64,000 nucleotides of DNA. Origin: Aeriscardovia sp. Its GTDB lineage: Bacteria; Actinomycetota; Actinomycetes; Actinomycetales; Bifidobacteriaceae. The stretch covers positions 1 through 64,000 of the forward strand of contig JAFYHY010000097.1 of assembly GCA_017538895.1 (NCBI GenBank), read 5' to 3'. Position 1 is the stretch's first letter. The number at the start of each line of letters is the position of its first letter. Positions 1-8,592 of this stretch are shown here, piece by piece. The position numbers and the translations under genes were made by a program. Below the pieces are notes generated by a model, which saw only the letters and a list, made by a program, of their open reading frames with translations, made no database searches and was not told the origin of the DNA.

Positions 1-1186
<1,186 letters not shown>

Positions 1187-1290
1187 TGAGGCTATACTTC
1201 GAGTACTATTTGTGACATTATCACGACGAACTTATTGTTGCTAATGATTTATCGTCTTCTACACTGACAGCGCAAATTTTTTCATTGATA

Positions 1291-1320
1291 CAAAAAACGG
1301 GAGATAAGAATATCTCCCGT
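1291..1320 (-). terminator. Rho-independent terminator of cspA
   Basis: Perfect 10-bp stem (1297-1306 paired with 1311-1320) with a four-base AGAA loop, followed on the minus strand by six T residues. It lies 20 bp past the cspA stop codon and separates cspA from groEL. Confidence 0.85.
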
Positions 1321-1340
1321 ATTGTTAAAGTCGAAGAATC

Positions 1341-1547
1341 TCAGTCGAGTTTCTTAACGCTTGTTGCCTGGAAACCTTTTGCACCACGCTCTGCTTCGTA
1401 CTCAACCTTATCACCTTCGTTAAGAGTGCGATATCCATCAGCTTGAATCGCAGAGTAGTGAACGAAGATATCTTCATCTCCTTCTTCAGGAGTAATGAAA
1501 CCATATCCTTTGGTTGCGTTAAAGAACTTAACGATACCAGTTGCCAT
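1341..1547 (-). CDS. cspA: Cold-shock domain protein (CspA family)
   Basis: A 68-residue single cold-shock (OB-fold) domain that binds single-stranded nucleic acid and acts as an RNA chaperone. RNP-1 is seen as KGYGFI and RNP-2 as DIFVHYSAI; length and start ([10 protein letters not shown]) fit the family. An in-frame extension of 16 residues upstream is possible but unlike the family, so the ATG at 1547 is preferred; GGAAG lies about 10 bases upstream of it. The mRNA probably has a leader of roughly 90 nt, as a TATGAT box lies near 1635 (rc), which would suit cold-shock control. A terminator follows directly. Confidence 0.95.
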   Translation of the reverse strand: MATGIVKFFNATKGYGFITPEEGDEDIFVHYSAIQADGYRTLNEGDKVEYEAERGAKGFQATSVKKLD

Positions 1548-1700
1548 ATTTTCCCAACTTCCTTTAAACCGCCGTGCAAGAGAAACACCGTTCATTTCAT
1601 AAAACCACTCGGCGGATGTCTTAAATCATACCGTGCAGAATGTAGCAACACACGCATTTTTAATAGTTTCAATGGAATCTTCAATTTCTATGCAAGAATC

Positions 1701-2339
1701 TCATTGAGAAACATAAATTACTTCGATTGTTGCTGCCAATGATGTTGATTGTTGGATAACTGTTGAGATACCTAATTGACTAGCAATTGCTTTTGCTGTG
1801 GCGGCGTTACTAGCACCGGTATACCAAATTGCGTTTGTTTCTGGTCGTGGTTGATCAGGATAATTTTCGGCAGAAACATTGGTATAGCCAGCAGACTTTA
1901 AAATTGATGCTTTATTTCCTGCGAAGCCGCTAATACCGTTATCGTTATACACAATGATCTGTGCAGAATAATTAATCGATGCAGTTGATGCGGAAGATGA
2001 TTTAGCTGCTGAAGTAGTATTGGAAGACTGTCCTGAAGCAGTTGTACCTGATGTGGTTGATGTTGATGAGCTAGATGATGCACTGTTTATTGAGGAGCTT
2101 GTCGTAGAAGAAGCACTAGTACTTGTACTATTACTATGTGAAGAAAAGAGCGTTTTCATTTCTCCACTCCAGATACCCCATACGCATAACGCTAATAGGA
2201 CAGTAACGATTGCTGCAGCAAGATAAGGGTATAAACGCGCAAGAGCCGATTTTTTACCACGGTGTAAACCAACTGGACCATTGGATGCATTTTCGAATTC
2301 GTCTGTAAAACTTGTTGGCTCTGTTTGCTTTTTAGACAT
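1701..2339 (-). CDS. LytR C-terminal-domain (LytR_C) membrane protein
   Basis: A 212-residue protein with a short cytoplasmic N-terminus, one membrane helix (about residues 35-57), a long Ser/Thr-rich linker of low complexity (about 65-120) and an extracellular C-terminal domain (about 122-212). That domain resembles LytR_C: a strand [10 protein letters not shown], then [15 protein letters not shown], and an alternating [12 protein letters not shown] helix. LytR_C usually sits at the end of LCP wall-polymer ligases or, as here, alone on a membrane stalk; the LCP catalytic domain is absent. The start has a GAAGG ribosome site. It diverges from ung with 128 bp between them. A cell-envelope role is likely, but the ligand is unknown. 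Confidence 0.75.
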   Translation of the reverse strand: MSKKQTEPTSFTDEFENASNGPVGLHRGKKSALARLYPYLAAAIVTVLLALCVWGIWSGEMKTLFSSHSNSTSTSASSTTSSSINSASSSSSTSTTSGTTASGQSSNTTSAAKSSSASTASINYSAQIIVYNDNGISGFAGNKASILKSAGYTNVSAENYPDQPRPETNAIWYTGASNAATAKAIASQLGISTVIQQSTSLAATIEVIYVSQ

Positions 2340-2467
2340 TTCTACCCTTCTGCATATCTGTTTATGAGCTTAGTAGCAACGATAACAGTACCATTCTTTT
2401 AAGACTGAACAGAGAAAAGAGAAAATATAGCTTTGATATGTTCATTCTTTTTATTACTTTGTTATGT

Positions 2468-3211
2468 ATGACTACACGAACATCATTGCAGCAGTTAATG
2501 GATCCATCATGGGCAGAGGCGCTTCATGACGTTGAACCAGATATTCGTCATATGGGAGATTTTCTCCGTGATGAGATACGGCATAATCGCCCTTATTTGC
2601 CTGCCAATAATAATATTTTTCGCGCGTTTAGTATTCCTGTAAATCAAGTAAAAGTTCTTCTTGTGGGTCAAGATCCGTATCCGACTCCGGGTAATCCAAT
2701 AGGATTAGCCTTTGCTGTGGATCCGTCAACGCATCCTTTACCAGCTAGCTTACGTAATATATATAAGGAATTAATTGATGATGTTCATGTTCCTTTACCA
2801 GCCAATGGTGATCTTCGACCATGGCTACAACAAGGAGTAATGCTTCTGAACAGGTGTTTAACAGTTCAAGCTGGTCAAGCAGGAAGTCATCGTGGTCATG
2901 GATGGGAAAAAATAACAGAGAAAGCTATTTGTGTTCTTAATCAAAGGACACGAGAGGATGGTTCAGCTCAACCACTTGTAGCTATCTTATGGGGTCGTGA
3001 CGCTCGATCTCTTAAACCGCTCCTTACCCATGCATACGTTATTGAGTCTGCACATCCTTCACCTTTATCAGCACATCGAGGATTCTTCGGTTCTCATCCT
3101 TTTTCACGAACAAACTCAGCTCTTATTCGTATGGGTGCTACGCCAATTGACTGGTCTCTTCCAGCATTACAAGAGAATTTGCCTATGCCTCAAGATGATC
3201 CAGAATTTTAG
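2468..3211 (+). CDS. ung: Uracil-DNA glycosylase, family 1
   Basis: Removes uracil from DNA as the first step of base-excision repair. The water-activating motif reads GQDPYPTPG, the usual actinobacterial form of GQDPYHGPG, with the catalytic Asp in it. The DNA-intercalation motif [11 protein letters not shown] is present near the C-terminus, as are LLNRCLTV and the WGRDA segment. From the ATG at 2468 it has 247 residues. An ATG ten codons upstream (2438) is in frame, but the added residues are hydrophobic and unlike the family. Neither start has a strong ribosome site, so the start is uncertain. moxR follows after 42 bp on the same strand. Confidence 0.95.
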   Translation: MTTRTSLQQLMDPSWAEALHDVEPDIRHMGDFLRDEIRHNRPYLPANNNIFRAFSIPVNQVKVLLVGQDPYPTPGNPIGLAFAVDPSTHPLPASLRNIYKELIDDVHVPLPANGDLRPWLQQGVMLLNRCLTVQAGQAGSHRGHGWEKITEKAICVLNQRTREDGSAQPLVAILWGRDARSLKPLLTHAYVIESAHPSPLSAHRGFFGSHPFSRTNSALIRMGATPIDWSLPALQENLPMPQDDPEF

Positions 3212-3253
3212 TTAATTCGCTTCTTTTCATGACTCATTTGTAAAATTAATCTT

Positions 3254-4306
3254 ATGGCTTTATTCCCACCAACGCCCGAAGCGGCAAATGAACAAATAGT
3301 AGATCAGAATCAGCCTGGGTTGACAAGTGCTGATACTGAACGTGCCCAAGCATTGACAGCAGAGCTCCGCCAACGGTTCTCTGCTCAAGTTATTGGCCAG
3401 ACAATGCTTCGAGAATCATTAATTACTTCTCTAATTGCTGGCGGTCACGTTCTGGTTGAATCTGTCCCTGGTTTGGCAAAAACAACAGCTGCTCAGACAT
3501 TAGCTCAAGCAGTATCAGGTACTTTTAAGCGCGTTCAATGCACTCCTGATTTAATGCCATCTGACCTTGTCGGTATGCAGATTTTCGACTTCCAAAGTCA
3601 AAAGCTCATCACACAGATCGGTCCTATCAATGCTAATTTCGTCCTTCTTGACGAAATTAACCGTTCTAGTGCAAAGACACAGTCAGCAATGTTGGAAGCA
3701 ATGAGCGAAGGTGCTGTCACCATCGGTGGTCAACGAATCGAATTACCACAACCATTCATGGTCATTGCTACACAAAATCCAATTGAAGAAGAAGGAACCT
3801 ATAATCTTCCAGAAGCTCAAATGGATCGATTCTTCATGAAAACAATCATGACCTATCCAAGTGAAGAGGAAGAAGAAGATATTCTTCGCTTACTGGCAAC
3901 ACGTGGCACTGATAAAGTTCAAGAAACTCCATTAGAACAGCGTATTGATATTGATGATATTCAATTCCTTCGTATCTGCGCTCGTCGCGTTCATGTTAGT
4001 GACCAGATTATTAAATATGCTGTTGATCTCACCACAACGACTCGTGGTGTCGGACCGAAACCAATTAAGGGACTGGCGCAATTAGTTCGTTTAGGCGCTT
4101 CTCCTCGTGCCTCGATTGCTCTCATTCGTGTTGGTCAAGCGTTCGCTCTTATGAATGGCCGGAAGTTTGTTATCCCTGAAGATATCAAAATGTTCGCACA
4201 TGAGATTCTTCGCCATCGTGTTCTTCTTACTTTTGAAGCTCTTGCCGATAATCTCACCAGCGACGAAGTCATTGATAAAGTTCTTGAGGTGGTTCCTGCC
4301 CCATGA
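3254..4306 (+). CDS. MoxR-family AAA+ ATPase
   Basis: A 350-residue AAA+ ATPase of the MoxR branch. Walker A (about residues 70-77, SVPGLAKTT) has the MoxR-typical Ala in place of Gly, Walker B is FVLLDEINR (about 129-137), and sensor-1 lies in MVIATQNPIEEEGTY, followed by the PEAQMDRF segment. MoxR proteins act as chaperone-like machines that load or remodel VWA-domain partners. Here two VWA proteins and a DUF58 protein follow in the same operon: the next gene overlaps by 4 bp (ATGA). The start is the first ATG, 42 bp after ung. The client of this system is not evident from sequence. Confidence 0.92.
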   Translation: MALFPPTPEAANEQIVDQNQPGLTSADTERAQALTAELRQRFSAQVIGQTMLRESLITSLIAGGHVLVESVPGLAKTTAAQTLAQAVSGTFKRVQCTPDLMPSDLVGMQIFDFQSQKLITQIGPINANFVLLDEINRSSAKTQSAMLEAMSEGAVTIGGQRIELPQPFMVIATQNPIEEEGTYNLPEAQMDRFFMKTIMTYPSEEEEEDILRLLATRGTDKVQETPLEQRIDIDDIQFLRICARRVHVSDQIIKYAVDLTTTTRGVGPKPIKGLAQLVRLGASPRASIALIRVGQAFALMNGRKFVIPEDIKMFAHEILRHRVLLTFEALADNLTSDEVIDKVLEVVPAP

Positions 4307-5238
4307 TCAAAGATCCTATTCACGCTAAGATCGAAGCATTTGGTTCACATCTAACGTTGCCAATCGTTCAAAAAGCATTAGGTAATCTCAAAGGTGAGCA
4401 TATTTCAAATCAGTATGGTCATGGATATGACTATCTTGATTTACGTCCCTATGAACCAGGCGATGAAGCGCAATTAATTGATTGGAAAGCAAGTGGACGT
4501 GCAGGCCGACCAATCATTATTAATAAGCAACGTGAGGTTAATAGCACTATTTGGCTAATGTTAGATGTGAGCTCACAAATGAGTGCATCTGCGCGTAGTG
4601 GTGAAACTCTACTAACGGTAGCGGCCAATGCTCTTCGCATGTTCGCGTTACTCAGCTTAAAACGATCAGATAATATTTCTTTAGTTTTAGCTGACTCTAA
4701 AACAATTACTCGTATACCGTTTACTGGCGGATACCCAAAGTTTGATCACACGCTAACGGACGCATTATCAAGCTTGCATCCTGCACCACGTGATATGGCT
4801 TCATTATTAAGGTATGCAGAAAGTATCCATTCGCGACATAGTCTCGTCGTCATTGCAACAGATGATAGTGCAATGGATGCACGACATGAAAAGATGATTT
4901 CAGCTATTGCTCAAGATCATCCATTTGTCTTTATTTCTGTAGAACCAGTAAATCCTTTTGATCCAGCCAATACGCGTGTTCAAGATGCTCGTAATGGTAA
5001 GTATATGCCAGCATTCTTGAAAAGTAATTCTCGGGCTGCTGAGATTGATGCCCGTTCTGAGGTTTTAGCTCTCGCTTTTGATAAAGCTTTAACTCGCGAA
5101 GGAGCAACATTGCTCCGTGGTAGTTCTAGCGACGATATGCTCAACCATTTCATTCGTCTTGTTTCTACTCGTCAGAACAGTCCTCACCCTCACCAGGCTA
5201 GTCTTCTTCCACGATTAGGAGATTCTCTTAGAAAATGA
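4303..5238 (+). CDS. DUF58 domain protein
   Basis: A 311-residue soluble protein. The DUF58 signature is clear (YDYLDLRPYEPGDEAQLIDWKASGRAG, given here as YDYLDLRPYEPGDE then IDWKASGR), and a VWA-like fold with LMLDVSSQMS follows; the MIDAS-like DxSxQM is close to, but not, a perfect DxSxS. DUF58 proteins are almost always encoded beside MoxR and are thought to be its adaptor or substrate. It overlaps moxR by 4 bp and the next gene by 4 bp, indicating translational coupling. Confidence 0.88.
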   Translation: MIKDPIHAKIEAFGSHLTLPIVQKALGNLKGEHISNQYGHGYDYLDLRPYEPGDEAQLIDWKASGRAGRPIIINKQREVNSTIWLMLDVSSQMSASARSGETLLTVAANALRMFALLSLKRSDNISLVLADSKTITRIPFTGGYPKFDHTLTDALSSLHPAPRDMASLLRYAESIHSRHSLVVIATDDSAMDARHEKMISAIAQDHPFVFISVEPVNPFDPANTRVQDARNGKYMPAFLKSNSRAAEIDARSEVLALAFDKALTREGATLLRGSSSDDMLNHFIRLVSTRQNSPHPHQASLLPRLGDSLRK

Positions 5239-5720
5239 CAGTCCCACATATTGATAATGTGAATCTTTACCTTTACTATGCTGTTATTTTGGTAATTTTT
5301 GCGGTTGTAGCAGTCCTGCTCATCTTATTCATTCCGCATAAGAAGCCAAAAAAGATACGTACTATGAAGCATGGTATTAACCGTCCTATTGATCGTTGGA
5401 CAGAACAAGCTGAAAAGATTCGTTCTGATTATCAAGTGGGTTCTATTACTGAGAACGAAGCCTATGCTCAACTAGCACGATTAGCACGATCTTTTGCTTC
5501 TGACCGTTTAGGAACCGATTTAAGTTCTAATACTCTTCTTGACTTAAATCGACGTCATCAAATAAGTAGTAAAGAACATTTCGAAATATTCAAACAAACT
5601 ATTGCTGCCTTATATCCACCAGAGTTTGCAAAATCTGATCAGAATCGTGCTGCAAACGAAGCTGATGTTGATACAGCAGCTGACTGGGTTGAATCATTGA
5701 TTGGCAGGTGGGCTGCGTGA
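5235..5720 (+). CDS. Single-span membrane protein of the MoxR operon
   Basis: A 161-residue protein with one N-terminal membrane helix (about residues 9-32) followed by a basic stop-transfer stretch (HKKPKK) and a helical cytosolic domain. Position and shape match the small DUF4381-like proteins found between DUF58 and VWA genes in other MoxR operons, though I cannot confirm that family from sequence alone. It is coupled at both ends: ATGA overlap with the DUF58 gene and GTGA overlap with the VWA gene. Confidence 0.7.
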   Translation: MTVPHIDNVNLYLYYAVILVIFAVVAVLLILFIPHKKPKKIRTMKHGINRPIDRWTEQAEKIRSDYQVGSITENEAYAQLARLARSFASDRLGTDLSSNTLLDLNRRHQISSKEHFEIFKQTIAALYPPEFAKSDQNRAANEADVDTAADWVESLIGRWAA

Positions 5721-6889
5721 CAGGATTTACATGGAAATGGCCAATAGCATTAGTACTTGGCGCAGTCCTCACTATTTTGCTCATTCTTTCTGTTCTGTGG
5801 TTAACACGAGCTTCTCGTAGTAAACCAGATCCAGCAAAATTATTGGATCCAGAAGAACGGCAACGAGCTTCAGAATACGCACACAATCATGAGAAACATA
5901 GGTCATCATTCAAACGAGGAAAACGTAATGATACGGAGCCAACTTTATTTGCGTGGAATCTGAAGGATCGTATTACCTCATCCCCTATTTATGCACGATA
6001 CCGTATTTATAAAATTGGTGTTTTAGTAACCAGTGTGCTCTCATGCCTTGCTTTAGCTATTTCAGTCTGCTTGGTAGCTCGTCCAAGCGCTATCGAAAAT
6101 TTAAATGAAACCTCATCATCACGTGATATTGTCTTATGTCTTGATGTTTCTGGTTCTGCTTTACCATTTGATCAACAAGTTATTGCCAGTTACCTTGAAT
6201 TGATACAAAAGTTCAAAACAGAACGTATCGGCATGAGTATTTTTAACTCCACTTCTAAGATGGTTTTCCCATTGACTAATGATTATTCCTTAGTCAAGCA
6301 GGAATTAACTTCCGCGTTAACTGCTTTGGATGGTGTTTCCTCACCAACAAGCATTAATAATATGACTCCAAAACAGTATCAGGAGATTTCCAATTTCTTG
6401 TCTGGCACGGAGGAACGTCCTAACGCAACGAGTTTGATTGGTGATGGTTTGGTCAGTTGTGAAGCAATGTTCCCTGGTTTCTCTGCTTCAGCTCAAACAA
6501 TACAACCTCGTGTCGCGCCAGCATCCATTGTGCTTGCTACTGATAATGTGCTTGCAGGTACACCAATTTATACCCTTCATCAAGCCATGCAGCTCGCAAA
6601 AATGAATTCCATTCGTGTAGATGGTCTCTATACAGGTGATAACGAATCTCTGGATTCCGCAACAACTGCAGAATTCCGTCAACAAGTCCAGTGGGAAGGT
6701 GGAACTTTCTTAACACGACAAAATGGTCAATCAGTTGATGACCTTGTTAAAAGCATTGAGGCTCAAAAGATTACTGAAGCTTCAAAAGAACGTATGGTTA
6801 ATCTCAGTGATCAACCAGATCCATGGATTATTGCACTGGGCATTCTGTTAGCAGCATTCTTTATTATGCTGGGATGGGTGAAGCGATAA
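5717..6889 (+). CDS. VWA-domain membrane protein 1 (BatA-like)
   Basis: A membrane protein of about 390 residues: N-terminal helix (about residues 7-30), a basic cytosolic loop, a second helix (about 97-120), a von Willebrand A domain and a C-terminal helix just before the end. The MIDAS motif is intact as DVSGS, with a later TSLIGDG loop. GTG at 5717, overlapping the previous stop as GTGA, fits the coupling seen along the operon; an in-frame GTG at 5708 is possible. VWA proteins paired with MoxR are candidate substrates or effectors acting at the membrane. Confidence 0.87.
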   Translation: MTGFTWKWPIALVLGAVLTILLILSVLWLTRASRSKPDPAKLLDPEERQRASEYAHNHEKHRSSFKRGKRNDTEPTLFAWNLKDRITSSPIYARYRIYKIGVLVTSVLSCLALAISVCLVARPSAIENLNETSSSRDIVLCLDVSGSALPFDQQVIASYLELIQKFKTERIGMSIFNSTSKMVFPLTNDYSLVKQELTSALTALDGVSSPTSINNMTPKQYQEISNFLSGTEERPNATSLIGDGLVSCEAMFPGFSASAQTIQPRVAPASIVLATDNVLAGTPIYTLHQAMQLAKMNSIRVDGLYTGDNESLDSATTAEFRQQVQWEGGTFLTRQNGQSVDDLVKSIEAQKITEASKERMVNLSDQPDPWIIALGILLAAFFIMLGWVKR

Positions 6890-7914
6890 TGGGATTTGTT
6901 TTTATTCCACTTCTTCATAGCTGGCTTGCCACTATTATCTTTGATGTTATTCTTCTTGGTAGTTTTGTCATTGGACTGTCGCTTTTTATACGAGCACACC
7001 ACAATACTGATGGTAAGCCACTAGATTGGATTCGTCGTGGTATTATCGCTCTTATTACTGTGATTATGAGTTTAGGGCCAACTGTTTTAGTATCTAATTC
7101 AACACAAGCAACCAATGGTACTGATGTCTTTTTCGCTGTTGATATTACTGGATCAATGGCAGTAAAAGATGCTACGTATGGGTCAGATACAAAAATCACT
7201 CGTATTAATGCTGCAAAAGATGCTATTAAAGGTTTGATGTCTATGTATTCAGGGGCTAATTTTGCTGCTGTTAGTTTCGGTGCGTCAGCTGATTTAGCTG
7301 TTCCTCCAACTTCTGATGTCAGTGCTATGAATAATTGGCTGAATGATTTGCAGGTTGAACCAACTGCTGTTTCTAATGGAACACTTTTAAGTGAGCCAGT
7401 GAATACATTATTGACTGCTATGCAAACAGTACATAAAGAGCATCCGAATAATATTATTGTCTTGTACTATATTTCTGATGGTAACGAGACCTCGAAGCAA
7501 ACTTTGCAATCTTTCAGCTCATTACGTCAATTTGTCGATGCAGGTGCTGCCCTAGGTGTTGGTTCTACTGATGGTGGGAAAATACCATATGTCACCGCTA
7601 CGATGATGAACAGTTCAGATTACGGCACAAACTGGATTGTTGATCCAACTACTCATAAAGATGCAATTTCAAAAGAAGATCCTAAAGCTCTTGAACAAAT
7701 TGCAGATCAGTTTGGTGGAACTTCTCTCATGTTGAGCTCCACTTCTACTGTTAAGAAGTTATCTGCAGATACCTCTCACACATATCTTGTACGACAAACA
7801 AAACGAAAGCATATGCAACGGAACATTGCTGTATGGCCGTATGCCATTGTTCTGGTCATTCTCTGCCTATGGGAATTAGGGGTTGATCTCTATCGACAAA
7901 GGAGATTCCAGTGA
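6889..7914 (+). CDS. VWA-domain membrane protein 2 (BatB-like)
   Basis: A membrane protein of 341 residues with two N-terminal helices (about residues 10-30 and 48-66), a VWA domain and a C-terminal helix near 315-335. The MIDAS motif is DITGS, with Thr replacing the first Ser; this should still bind metal. A second metal loop may be SDGNETS. The ATG at 6889 overlaps the preceding stop by one base (TAATG); an extended reading frame upstream would lie inside the previous gene and was not used. It is paired with VWA protein 1, as BatA and BatB are in other bacteria. Confidence 0.87.
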   Translation: MGFVFIPLLHSWLATIIFDVILLGSFVIGLSLFIRAHHNTDGKPLDWIRRGIIALITVIMSLGPTVLVSNSTQATNGTDVFFAVDITGSMAVKDATYGSDTKITRINAAKDAIKGLMSMYSGANFAAVSFGASADLAVPPTSDVSAMNNWLNDLQVEPTAVSNGTLLSEPVNTLLTAMQTVHKEHPNNIIVLYYISDGNETSKQTLQSFSSLRQFVDAGAALGVGSTDGGKIPYVTATMMNSSDYGTNWIVDPTTHKDAISKEDPKALEQIADQFGGTSLMLSSTSTVKKLSADTSHTYLVRQTKRKHMQRNIAVWPYAIVLVILCLWELGVDLYRQRRFQ

Positions 7915-8468
7915 CAAAACACAAACATTCTGTTCGGCGTCTGATTATTGCTCTTGTCTTAGGCGTTGTTTTTCTTGCTGGAGCTGCTATAGCAATTCTG
8001 AACTGGTCTGTCGCACGTTCATATAATGCAACGGCTGCACTTCTTCGCGATGATTTAATTGCTGCTTCAGCAACGAATCCAAATTTTGATTCATTGCAAA
8101 AATCACAATCACAAGTGACGCAACAATTAAAGAGTGAGAGTTCTACTCATTTCATTCAGTTCCCTCGTGTCCGAAAAACTATTGCTCAAGGGCAACGTAT
8201 TAATGATGATCTCAATAAGAATATCGCTCAGATGAAAGCTGCTGCAGATGCACGCTTAAATCAGTTGACGAAGCAGGCAGAAAAGAATAAGCAAAATCAG
8301 TCTCAATCAACTGATACGAAAAATGATGAAGCACAACGTACTGCTGAGTCAAATGATCAATCAAAACTGAATTCCCTTCTAAATGAGAATACCGTGAATA
8401 ATTCATCAACGGCTGACTCAACGACAGCAACGTCTAATTCCAGTTCTAATGCGACGGAACCATGGTGA
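7911..8468 (+). CDS. Small membrane-anchored coiled-coil protein closing the MoxR operon
   Basis: A 185-residue protein with a basic N-terminus, one membrane helix (about residues 12-32), then a charged, Gln/Asn/Lys-rich helical region likely to form a coiled coil (about 85-140), and a Ser/Thr/Asn-rich tail. It starts with GTG at 7911, overlapping the previous stop, with GGAGA ten bases upstream. I believe bifidobacteria carry a similar protein at this place (DUF6466 as I recall, unverified). No catalytic motif is visible. A strong terminator follows within 10 bp. Confidence 0.7.
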   Translation: MTKHKHSVRRLIIALVLGVVFLAGAAIAILNWSVARSYNATAALLRDDLIAASATNPNFDSLQKSQSQVTQQLKSESSTHFIQFPRVRKTIAQGQRINDDLNKNIAQMKAAADARLNQLTKQAEKNKQNQSQSTDTKNDEAQRTAESNDQSKLNSLLNENTVNNSSTADSTTATSNSSSNATEPW

Positions 8469-8475
8469 GTTTGCA

Positions 8476-8540
8476 AGAGTTTTATGTGCAGGAGAAAGAG
8501 TAAATTTCTCCTGCACATAAAACTCTTTAATTTCTTTTTT
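8476..8540 (+). terminator. Terminator of the MoxR/VWA operon
   Basis: Perfect 22-bp stem (8476-8497 with 8505-8526) and a 7-base loop, followed by a T-rich tract. It starts 8 bp after the last operon gene. The length of perfect pairing is unusual for a simple terminator. Confidence 0.85.
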
Positions 8541-8592
8541 AGAGCAATATAAACTAAAAATAAATAATTTAAGTTCTAGTGAAAGTACAAAA

